Source: Salinivibrio siamensis (GTDB taxonomy: Bacteria > Pseudomonadota > Gammaproteobacteria > Enterobacterales > Vibrionaceae). From it: DNA of 33,591 nucleotides. The notes below the pieces were generated by a model. The model did no database searches. It was not told the origin of the DNA and saw only the letters and a program-made list of their open reading frames with translations. A program made the position numbers and the translations under genes. The DNA is taken from the NCBI RefSeq assembly GCF_001996005.1, contig NZ_MUFB01000024.1, forward strand, positions 6,177 through 39,767. Direction: 5' to 3'. Shown here one piece after another: positions 24,807 to 32,319 of this stretch (its first letter is position 1; each line of letters opens with the position of its first letter).

Positions 24807-27164
24807 TTATCGTCCCAGGCGCATTAGCACTTCATCGGTCACATCGACCAACTCACCGTAGGCACACAAGGCAACAAATTCGTCTTCTAGCTGGCGTGCT
24901 TTGTGGGTATCGCGTTTGAGTAACGTGGATAACTGCGTGGCATCAATATCTTGTTCAGCATGGGCTAGCGGTGTCATCCGATTGCGTAGCACCGCGAATG
25001 CGCCGCCTTTTTGCGCCAACTGGATGAACTTACGCCTTGCGTCGTCTGATTCAAATTCACTATCGGCAAAGGTATGGACGGCGCGCACCTTATCATCTTG
25101 CATGTCTATCCAGACAAAGTATTCGCGCACCAGCTCTTTAAGAGGCTGCGAGGGGCGAGTGACTTCATGAGTGCGGGTGAGAATCTTGTCCCCGAACACC
25201 GGATAAAAAGACAGTTGGCGACCGCCGCCTGCGCGCTCGAGAAAGCGGTGCAAACGGCTGGGTGGCAGGTTGATACCCACTGCGGGCACCGAGAGTACAC
25301 CGTTGTCGCGTCGAATAAAGTAGGGTTGTACGGTTAAGCGCGTAAGCAATAATTGGTGCATGGCCCAAACCAAGGGAGGGTCGGGTAAACGCTCATCCAG
25401 CACGGTCAGTTTGTCGAGGTTGTGTTCAATCAAGCGGCGAAGGTACTGGCGACGACGGGTGTTGGGCGCTTCAGTGGTAAGCTTGAGTTGGATATTGTCT
25501 CGTTTGGGACTCACTCGAATGACTTGATACGGCATATCGACGAGAGGCGCACGAGGGTCAATATTGACAAACGCATCGAGTGATACAGACACCAAGTCAT
25601 CTTTCGCACCTTGAAAAGGCTGCGCCAGTTTCAGGTTCAACCCACCCGAGGAAAAATCGACCAGTTTTCCCTTCAGCGCTCCCTGTTCTGAATGCACCAG
25701 TGATACCTCAGAGCGATAAGCATAACGTGGTTCACGACGTTGTGGTTGACGGTCAGAAGAGATGAGCTGGGCAAGACAAACTGGATTACGTTGGTGTAAA
25801 AAGCGTCGCAAGGCTTGACTGGATAACGACGGTTTGGGGTGGGTTAAATAACTCTCCTTGCTTTCGGTATGAGTCACATCTTGCACCAACGCGACATGAG
25901 TCAGGGTTTTGAGCGTATTCAGCCAATCAGGCGACACATCTTGTAGCCGTTCAATGTCACCCGCGTTTATGGCTGACATGGTCACCTTAAACACCCGCCA
26001 TGAATGGCGCTTGGCACCCAGTTGCCAGAACAGGTGGCGCTCATCTTCGCTCATTTCGCTGGGCGAAGCGGAATAGAAAAAACGCTGTTTGTTTTTCTCT
26101 ACATAAAAGCAATATAACAATAGCTGGCTGGTTGACGCCCCTTCCACTTGCAGCAGTGACAAGCGCTGTGCATCGAAAATATGATTAATGACAGGTTGAT
26201 TGCGGCTGTCGTGCCAGTAATCCCATAGCTCTCGATTTTGCCGCGTTTGTAATACGTACTCTAACTTGTCTTGCGCAAAGTAAAGCGGTAGCACGCTGGT
26301 GTGATGCAAGAAGGATTGTTCATAGCTTTGCAGCTTGAGAGTGAGTAGCTTGTCCTCCCCATCTTGTTTGCCACGAAAGTCGGGCGAGGCCATTTCTGCA
26401 TCGAGGGCCTGCTTAATCGCGTCACTGCTGGTGTCAAGCCGTAAGCGTAGCCAAGCACTGCTGGTGGACTCTTTGTTTTGATCGACGCCAATAATGCGAT
26501 AACTCAGCCCTTGTTCCAGATCAGGGTCTTGATACTTTTGCGCCAGTGCTGTGAACCGAACGATGACTTCAGCGCTAGGCGGGTAATCGAATGCCGCGGG
26601 GACACGTACTCGGCAGCCTGAGTTAGACAAGTCGCTGGTGACCCCATGTACCTCATAGCCGGTATTCAGTGTTATTAATACTTGGGTAGCAAAATGGATG
26701 CGGCTTTCACTACGCGCTAAATAACGTCCAAAGGTGAGTTTCTCGGGTAATAATGCCGCCTGGGCGCTATCACTGACTGGGCCTTTTCCTTGTTGCTGCG
26801 TCTGCTTTTCTTGTTCGTGTTTGACGCGAAAGTTATTAGGGGTATTGTGCAAATCTTCCCACAACCCTTGAGTCATTTGCCCGTTGTATAAAGGCAAACG
26901 CTCGTAATAGCGGTTAATCGCGACATCATCCAGCCAATGCTTTTTGCCGTTGAGCTCGTATTGATGACACTCACCATCCACTTTGCCACGCAGGTCGATG
27001 GTACGGTTGCATGGCGTCATCAAACGTCTGATCTCCATTTTGATCAGAAGTTTGGCAGAGCTTGGCTCGTTGGCGGTTAGCTTATCGAGCAGCACCTCAA
27101 ATTTTGGGGTTTGGGACATCGGAAGCAGTTGCTCAATCAGTCCCTGGTAATCATCCTGCTTCAT
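24807..27164 (-). CDS. Large double-PilZ-domain c-di-GMP receptor, PlzC-like
   Basis: A soluble protein of 785 residues from the start MKQDDYQGLIEQLLP. Two PilZ-type domains carry the full c-di-GMP binding pattern: RSESR (about 151-155) with DLSNSG (178-183), and RREPR (about 473-477) with DFSSGG (502-507). The rest, including a C-terminal PilZN-like or unassigned region of about 250 residues, shows no enzyme motif or membrane segment. It lies between serB and radA, the place of V. cholerae PlzC (VC2344, from memory), so an orthologue is likely. An in-frame GTG at 27206 is possible but lacks a ribosome site. The output is not evident from the sequence. Confidence 0.85.
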   Translation of the reverse strand: MKQDDYQGLIEQLLPMSQTPKFEVLLDKLTANEPSSAKLLIKMEIRRLMTPCNRTIDLRGKVDGECHQYELNGKKHWLDDVAINRYYERLPLYNGQMTQGLWEDLHNTPNNFRVKHEQEKQTQQQGKGPVSDSAQAALLPEKLTFGRYLARSESRIHFATQVLITLNTGYEVHGVTSDLSNSGCRVRVPAAFDYPPSAEVIVRFTALAQKYQDPDLEQGLSYRIIGVDQNKESTSSAWLRLRLDTSSDAIKQALDAEMASPDFRGKQDGEDKLLTLKLQSYEQSFLHHTSVLPLYFAQDKLEYVLQTRQNRELWDYWHDSRNQPVINHIFDAQRLSLLQVEGASTSQLLLYCFYVEKNKQRFFYSASPSEMSEDERHLFWQLGAKRHSWRVFKVTMSAINAGDIERLQDVSPDWLNTLKTLTHVALVQDVTHTESKESYLTHPKPSLSSQALRRFLHQRNPVCLAQLISSDRQPQRREPRYAYRSEVSLVHSEQGALKGKLVDFSSGGLNLKLAQPFQGAKDDLVSVSLDAFVNIDPRAPLVDMPYQVIRVSPKRDNIQLKLTTEAPNTRRRQYLRRLIEHNLDKLTVLDERLPDPPLVWAMHQLLLTRLTVQPYFIRRDNGVLSVPAVGINLPPSRLHRFLERAGGGRQLSFYPVFGDKILTRTHEVTRPSQPLKELVREYFVWIDMQDDKVRAVHTFADSEFESDDARRKFIQLAQKGGAFAVLRNRMTPLAHAEQDIDATQLSTLLKRDTHKARQLEDEFVALCAYGELVDVTDEVLMRLGR

Positions 27165-27287
27165 GGCAAAGTCTGGTAAAGTATTGTCCTTGTATATTAA
27201 CGGCACGCGTCGGAAAAAGTGTCGGAATAATTAATAAGATAGCAATCATTTTGTGAATTAGCTGACATCATACGTCTTGGAGAGCGA

Positions 27288-28664
27288 ATGGCAAAAACAA
27301 AACGAGCCTACGTATGTAACGACTGTGGCGCGGATTTTCCCCGTTGGCAAGGGCAGTGCTCAGCCTGTGGCGCGTGGAATACCATTACAGAAGTAAGACT
27401 GGCAGCATCGCCCCAGGTCGCGCGCAATGAAAAGTATGCCGGGTATGCAGGTAGCGCAGAAGGACAAGTACAAACCCTGCAGGATATCGATTTACAAGAA
27501 GTGCCACGCCTGAGCAGTGGTTTTAAAGAGCTGGATCGTGTGCTCGGCGGGGGGATCGTCCCTGGTGCCGCTATTTTGATTGGTGGTAACCCAGGCGCGG
27601 GGAAAAGTACCTTGCTGTTGCAAACTATGGTCGGGCTCGCACACCATTTGCCGACCTTGTACATCACAGGGGAAGAGTCATTACAGCAAGTGGCGATGCG
27701 CGCTGATCGGTTGGGGCTTGCCAAAGACCGCTTGAAGCTGTTGTCAGAAACGGGCGTAGAAACCATCTGCCAGGTGGCCAAAAAAGAACAACCGAAAATC
27801 ATGGTGATTGACTCGATACAGGTGATGCATGTCGCGGATGTGCAATCCGCGCCCGGTAGCGTGTCGCAGGTGCGGGAGTCTGCCGCAGCCTTGACCCGTT
27901 ATGCCAAGCAACACAATGTGGCGATTTTCATGGTGGGGCATGTGACGAAAGATGGCACACTGGCTGGCCCCAAGGTGCTGGAGCACTGTATTGATTGTTC
28001 GATTTTGCTCGATGGCTCCAGTGATAGCCGTTTTCGTACGCTGCGCAGCCATAAAAACCGCTTTGGTGCGGTCAACGAGCTTGGCGTGTTCGCGATGACA
28101 GGGCAGGGTTTAAAAGAGGTCAGTAACCCCTCCGCTATTTTCCTTTCACGTGGTGAGGAGCAAACCTCCGGTAGCTCGGTAATGGTGGTGTGGGAAGGCA
28201 CGCGCCCTCTATTGGTAGAGTTACAAGCCTTGGTCGACTATTCACAATTGGCCAATCCACGCCGGGTGGCGGTGGGGCTAGAGCAAAACCGTCTTGCCTT
28301 ACTTCTGGCCGTCTTACACAAACACGGCGGGCTGCAAATGTCTGACCAAGATGTGTTTGTGAATGTGGTTGGTGGGGTTAAAGTCACCGAAACCAGTGCC
28401 GATCTTGCCCTGCTGTTAGCGCTGATATCGAGCTTTAGGGATCGCCCGCTGCCGAGAGAGCTGGTGGTCTTTGGTGAAGTCGGTTTAGCCGGGGAGATCC
28501 GCCCTGTTCCAAGTGGGCAAGAACGTCTGATGGAAGCGGCAAAACATGGCTTTAAAAAAGCAGTCGTGCCCAAAGCAAACTTGCCGAAACAGCGTATTGA
28601 AGGGATGACGGTTTATGGCGTTAGCAAACTCTCCGACGCCCTGGATGTGTTAGAAGACTTGTAG
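27288..28664 (+). CDS. radA: DNA repair protein RadA
   Basis: RecA-like ATPase/helicase that promotes branch migration in recombinational repair. It has the C4 zinc finger (CNDCGADFPRWQGQCSACG, residues 10-28), Walker A GGNPGAGKST (99-108), the RadA-specific KNRFG motif (256-260) and a C-terminal Lon-like domain. The 458-residue length is normal (E. coli 460). Ribosome site GGAGAG lies before the ATG. The serB-(PilZ)-radA order is conserved in vibrios; in enterobacteria serB-radA are adjacent. Confidence 0.97.
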   Translation: MAKTKRAYVCNDCGADFPRWQGQCSACGAWNTITEVRLAASPQVARNEKYAGYAGSAEGQVQTLQDIDLQEVPRLSSGFKELDRVLGGGIVPGAAILIGGNPGAGKSTLLLQTMVGLAHHLPTLYITGEESLQQVAMRADRLGLAKDRLKLLSETGVETICQVAKKEQPKIMVIDSIQVMHVADVQSAPGSVSQVRESAAALTRYAKQHNVAIFMVGHVTKDGTLAGPKVLEHCIDCSILLDGSSDSRFRTLRSHKNRFGAVNELGVFAMTGQGLKEVSNPSAIFLSRGEEQTSGSSVMVVWEGTRPLLVELQALVDYSQLANPRRVAVGLEQNRLALLLAVLHKHGGLQMSDQDVFVNVVGGVKVTETSADLALLLALISSFRDRPLPRELVVFGEVGLAGEIRPVPSGQERLMEAAKHGFKKAVVPKANLPKQRIEGMTVYGVSKLSDALDVLEDL

Positions 28665-28695
28665 TCGAGCGCAAGTACCAATAGCGAAGTGGTGG

Positions 28696-28745
28696 GCGAT
28701 GATACGGCCAGTTAACCGAACAAAGACGCTCGGTTTTATCATCGC
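28696..28745. terminator. Nested inverted repeats between radA and M23 peptidase gene
   Basis: Outer perfect 9-bp arms GCGATGATA/TATCATCGC (28696-28704 with 28737-28745) enclose a 6-bp hairpin AACCGA/TCGGTT (28714-28719 with 28730-28735). There is only a T4 run on the + side. It lies between convergent genes and is a plausible but weak bidirectional terminator. Confidence 0.45.
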
Positions 28746-28758
28746 GCTACGGCCTCCA

Positions 28759-29763
28759 TTACATGGAGGCTTTCGTCGGAGTGGTTTGTACATCGGCCTC
28801 ACGCTGCTGCGCGGTGCTCAGTGGCGGCTCAGCGTCTGGCATATTGGCGACTTGTACCTGTGTTTCGACCAAGTTTTCCACCACCGCGACTAAATGTCCC
28901 CAACTGACGCGCTTCTCGTTTTCGAGCAAGGTATCAAACTGTTCAGCACTCCACTTAATAAACCGGCGCGGGTTAAGCGCCCGTCCTAAAAAACGCACTT
29001 CGTAATGTAAATGAGGGCCAGTGGATAAACCTGTGTTGCCTGACCAAGCAATCAAGTCCCCTTTTTTCACGAATTGCCCACTGCGTACGTTGAACTTATC
29101 AAGGTGGGCGTAGAGGGTCATAAAGCCAAAGGCATGGTCTATTTTTACAAAGTTGCCATAGCCTTTGCGACGGCTGGGTCTGACGTATTCCACCACGCCA
29201 TCGGCCGGGGCATACACCGGGGTGCCGATGTCTGCGGTTAAGTCTAACCCCATATGGAATTTTTCTTTGCCAGTGACCGGATGCGTCCGTGAGCCATAAC
29301 CGGAGGAGCGCCGATAACTCTGGATGGGTTTACCATTAGGAATGAGCTGAAGCATGGTGTAGCGCACAGCGGAGTTAATCGCTGCCACATCAAGCCGATG
29401 GGTCAGTGAGGCGTCTTTGGCCACCGATTGCAGCCCTAACATATCTTCTACCGTCACGACGCGTTGGGTGAGAGCGGTTAGCTCGACATCTTTGTTTTCG
29501 ATGGTTTGTGACAGCTCATCGCGTTTTTGTTGCAGCATGGCCACTTCGTTATTCAATGCAGCACGCTCTTCACGTAAACGGTTAACGGCGGCTTCAGCTT
29601 CAGTAGAACGCTCGGAGAGTAAATAGAGGCTGGCGAAGGTCACGGTGAGAACGGCCAACAATACCAACGCCAACGTCTGCACTACCTTTTTGCGGGTAGG
29701 GCAAAGCGTATAATGCTTCACACCGTTTGGGTGTGAGATGGCGATGTGGATGTGATCTGTCAT
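28759..29763 (-). CDS. M23-family peptidoglycan endopeptidase, membrane-anchored
   Basis: Predicted periplasmic zinc metallopeptidase that cuts peptide cross-links of peptidoglycan. The 334-residue product has a cytoplasmic N terminus, one transmembrane helix (about residues 28-49), a coiled coil (about 53-105), a linker and a complete M23 domain: metal ligands His170 and Asp174 in HMGLD, the YAHL His, and HLH (251-253) in GPHLHYE. All catalytic residues are present, unlike the EnvC/NlpD activators. Similar to the Shy-type endopeptidases of V. cholerae, but which one cannot be said. It follows a PilZ gene on the same strand by 49 bases, probably one operon. The stop codon sits in a perfect GCCTCCAT/ATGGAGGC hairpin. 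Confidence 0.9.
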   Translation of the reverse strand: MTDHIHIAISHPNGVKHYTLCPTRKKVVQTLALVLLAVLTVTFASLYLLSERSTEAEAAVNRLREERAALNNEVAMLQQKRDELSQTIENKDVELTALTQRVVTVEDMLGLQSVAKDASLTHRLDVAAINSAVRYTMLQLIPNGKPIQSYRRSSGYGSRTHPVTGKEKFHMGLDLTADIGTPVYAPADGVVEYVRPSRRKGYGNFVKIDHAFGFMTLYAHLDKFNVRSGQFVKKGDLIAWSGNTGLSTGPHLHYEVRFLGRALNPRRFIKWSAEQFDTLLENEKRVSWGHLVAVVENLVETQVQVANMPDAEPPLSTAQQREADVQTTPTKASM

Positions 29764-29812
29764 GACTGGTTACTGCTGGCCTGCGTTTGGTACCGCCCAT
29801 GACGACACGGAA

Positions 29813-30193
29813 CTAAGACTCGGGCTCCGTCATAGGGTCGGTCAACTGCGCTAGCTCGCGATGAAGGAGCTCATCGTTGCCAACGTTAAGTTCAACAAGC
29901 CTTTTTAAATGACTGGCACTATCAATGTCAATGTGATCAATATAAAGATGGAGGTAATTCTCGCAGTTATTGACGAGAATGCAGTCCATGTCTAATTCTA
30001 CGTCAGAGTCATGCAGATAAAAGATCAGCGAAAACGTTGTCTGTTGTGGGTTGGCTTGCCAATTATCTGGGCGAGACAAAAGCACCCCTTTCAAAGAAAG
30101 GTCGAGTACATGTGCGTGCCACGACTGTTCATTTTGCTTGAGTATCGCGGGGGCACGATACATCACGCGGGAAAATTTTCTACGCTCTGGCAT
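29813..30193 (-). CDS. Single-domain PilZ protein
   Basis: A 126-residue protein consisting almost wholly of a PilZ domain: RKFSR for the RxxxR motif (residues 5-9) and DLSLKG for DxSxxG (about 31-36), so c-di-GMP binding is expected. The C-terminal tail is acidic (LTDPMTEPES). GAGGAGA precedes the ATG. It lies directly upstream of the M23 endopeptidase gene, which suggests a link between c-di-GMP and envelope or wall remodelling, but this is only a positional inference. Confidence 0.88.
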   Translation of the reverse strand: MPERRKFSRVMYRAPAILKQNEQSWHAHVLDLSLKGVLLSRPDNWQANPQQTTFSLIFYLHDSDVELDMDCILVNNCENYLHLYIDHIDIDSASHLKRLVELNVGNDELLHRELAQLTDPMTEPES

Positions 30194-30389
30194 GATCGCA
30201 TCTCCTCATTCCTTTGCTTAAAGTGTAGGCGATGCATGGCGAGCGACCTAATAATCTGTGTGGGCGTATCGATTCTGAAACATTTTTTGATGTCTTGGCG
30301 TTATTAAACGGATGGAATGCGGTTTGTGGGTGGGGAAGTTGGCCATATGACTGCGAGGGCGTGAGGCGCCTATTACATCGCCCCGAAAG

Positions 30390-30412
30390 AAAAAGGGCAG
30401 CGTTGGCTGCCC
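30390..30412 (-). terminator. Terminator of ettA
   Basis: On the minus strand: GGGCAGC/GCTGCCC 7-bp stem (30406-30412 with 30395-30401), tetraloop CAAC, followed by T5. It lies 15 bases after the ettA stop. Confidence 0.9.
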
Positions 30413-30426
30413 TCATGAGTGCGGCG

Positions 30427-32094
30427 TTACTTGGCAACGCGCTTGTATTTGATGCGGTGTGGCTCAGCCGCTTGTGCGCCCAGCGTTTTCTTCAACCAAT
30501 CGGTGTATTCGGCAAAGTTACCTTCGAAGAAATTCACTTGGCCTTCATCACGATAGTCAAGAATGTGGGTGGCGATACGGTCAAGGAACCAGCGGTCGTG
30601 CGAGATAACCATCGCGCAGCCTGGGAACTCGAGCAGAGCTTCTTCCAAGGCGCGTAGGGTTTCAACATCCAGATCGTTGGTTGGCTCATCGAGCAGCAGT
30701 ACGTTTCCGCCTGCTTTCAATAGCTTGGCCAGGTGGACGCGGTTGCGTTCACCGCCGGACAAATCGCCGATACGTTTTTGTTGATCGCTTCCTTTGAAGT
30801 TAAAGCGAGAGACATAAGCACGCGCAGGCAACTCAAAGTTATTGATGCGAATAATATCGGCACCTTCCGAGATCTCATCGTAAACGGTTTTGTTGTCGTC
30901 CATACTGTCACGGAACTGATCCACCGAGGCCAATTGCACGGTATCACCGACCTCTACTGTGCCCGCATCCGGTGTTTCGGTACCACTGAGCATTTTGAAC
31001 AGTGTTGATTTACCCGCACCATTGGGACCAACGATACCGACGATAGCGCCTTTCGGAACGCTAAAAGACAGATCGTCAATCAAGACGCGATCACCAAACG
31101 ACTTGGTTAGGTTGTTAACTTCAATGACTTTATCACCAAGGCGTGGGCCGGGTGGGATAAACAACTCATTGGTCTCGTTACGGCGTTGGTAATCGGAGGT
31201 GTTAAGCTCTTCAAAGCGTGCCATACGCGCTTTTGATTTGGCTTGACGGCCTTTCGGGTTTTGACGTACCCACTCAAGCTCTTTCTCAATGGTTTTCTGG
31301 CGGGCTTTTTCTTGTGAGGCTTCTTGCTTCAAGCGGACATCTTTTTGCTCAAGCCACGATGAGTAGTTGCCTTCCCAAGGGATGCCTTCACCACGGTCAA
31401 GCTCAAGGATCCAACCAGCAGCGTTATCGAGGAAGTAGCGATCGTGCGTAATCGCCACAACCGTGCCGGTATAGTCGACCAAGAAACGCTCTAGCCATGC
31501 CACTGATTCGGCGTCCAAGTGGTTGGTTGGCTCGTCGAGTAGCAGCATATCGGGCTTCTCGAGTAGCAAACGGCAAATCGCCACACGGCGGCGCTCGCCC
31601 CCAGACAGGTTTTTGATTTGTGCATCCCACTCGGGCAGACGCAGGGCATCGGCCGCACGCTCTAACGCATTATCAAGGTTATGGCCATCTTTGGCTTGTA
31701 TTAGTGCTTCAAGCTCACCTTGCTCTTGCGCCAAGGCGTCGAAGTCGGCGTCAGGATCGGCATAGGCCGCATAGACTGCGTCGAGACGCGTCAATGCATC
31801 CTTCACATCCGAGACCGCTTCTTCAACGGTTTCACGCACGGTTTTGTCTTCGTCTAGCGCAGGCTCTTGCGGGAGGTAGCCAATTTTAATGCCTGGTTGC
31901 ACACGGGCTTCGCCCTCAATCTCGGTATCGATACCGGCCATGATGCGCAATAGACTCGATTTACCGGCCCCGTTGAGGCCTAGCACCCCAATTTTGGCGC
32001 CTGGGAAGAAACACAAAGAAATATCTTTAAGAATTTGGCGCTTAGGTGGCACGATCTTGCTCACCCGCGACATGGTATATACGTACTCAGCCAT
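30427..32094 (-). CDS. ettA: Energy-dependent translational throttle protein EttA (ABC-F)
   Basis: Cytoplasmic ABC-F ATPase that binds the ribosomal E site and adjusts translation to ADP/ATP ratio. The 555-residue length is identical to E. coli EttA. Two nucleotide-binding domains: Walker A GLNGAGKSS (39-46 region) and GPNGAGKST, signatures LSGGERRRVA and LSGGERNRVH, Walker B LLLDEPTNHLD and LLLDEPTNDLD. The linker between them holds the RxxNPKGRQAKSKARMARFEEL P-site tRNA-interaction motif region. No membrane segments. Divergent from slt, as in E. coli. Confidence 0.97.
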   Translation of the reverse strand: MAEYVYTMSRVSKIVPPKRQILKDISLCFFPGAKIGVLGLNGAGKSSLLRIMAGIDTEIEGEARVQPGIKIGYLPQEPALDEDKTVRETVEEAVSDVKDALTRLDAVYAAYADPDADFDALAQEQGELEALIQAKDGHNLDNALERAADALRLPEWDAQIKNLSGGERRRVAICRLLLEKPDMLLLDEPTNHLDAESVAWLERFLVDYTGTVVAITHDRYFLDNAAGWILELDRGEGIPWEGNYSSWLEQKDVRLKQEASQEKARQKTIEKELEWVRQNPKGRQAKSKARMARFEELNTSDYQRRNETNELFIPPGPRLGDKVIEVNNLTKSFGDRVLIDDLSFSVPKGAIVGIVGPNGAGKSTLFKMLSGTETPDAGTVEVGDTVQLASVDQFRDSMDDNKTVYDEISEGADIIRINNFELPARAYVSRFNFKGSDQQKRIGDLSGGERNRVHLAKLLKAGGNVLLLDEPTNDLDVETLRALEEALLEFPGCAMVISHDRWFLDRIATHILDYRDEGQVNFFEGNFAEYTDWLKKTLGAQAAEPHRIKYKRVAK

Positions 32095-32256
32095 TTCTGC
32101 TCACGCTAATTGTTGTGGTGTAAAAGACGCTATTCTAACGTTAACTTTGCCAAGTTTAACAGTGATTGTCATATTCGCTGGGTAATATAGCCCATGGGCG
32201 GCAAACCATTTGCCACAGCGCGAGGGAATTTGCTGATGGGATTGTTGTCTATTCGT

Positions 32257-32289
32257 TGTCACACATTTTGGATGTGACACATTCGTCAC
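32257..32289. promoter_or_regulatory. Clustered GTCAC/GTGAC palindromes upstream of slt
   Basis: TGTCACA (32257-32263) and TGTGACA (32273-32279) form one inverted repeat, and GTGAC (32274-32278) with GTCAC (32285-32289), spaced by 6 bases, form a second that shares the middle arm. The cluster ends about 30 bases before the slt start and close to a weak TTAATT, so it looks like an operator. The binding protein is not identified. Confidence 0.4.
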
Positions 32290-32319
32290 GGTGTTAATTG
32301 ATTAGGAGCGACCTTTAAC

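Noticed and set aside
30232..30657. 141-codon + strand open frame over the ettA 3' end
   Set aside because: More than half is antisense to ettA and crosses the ettA terminator; no domain or ribosome site.
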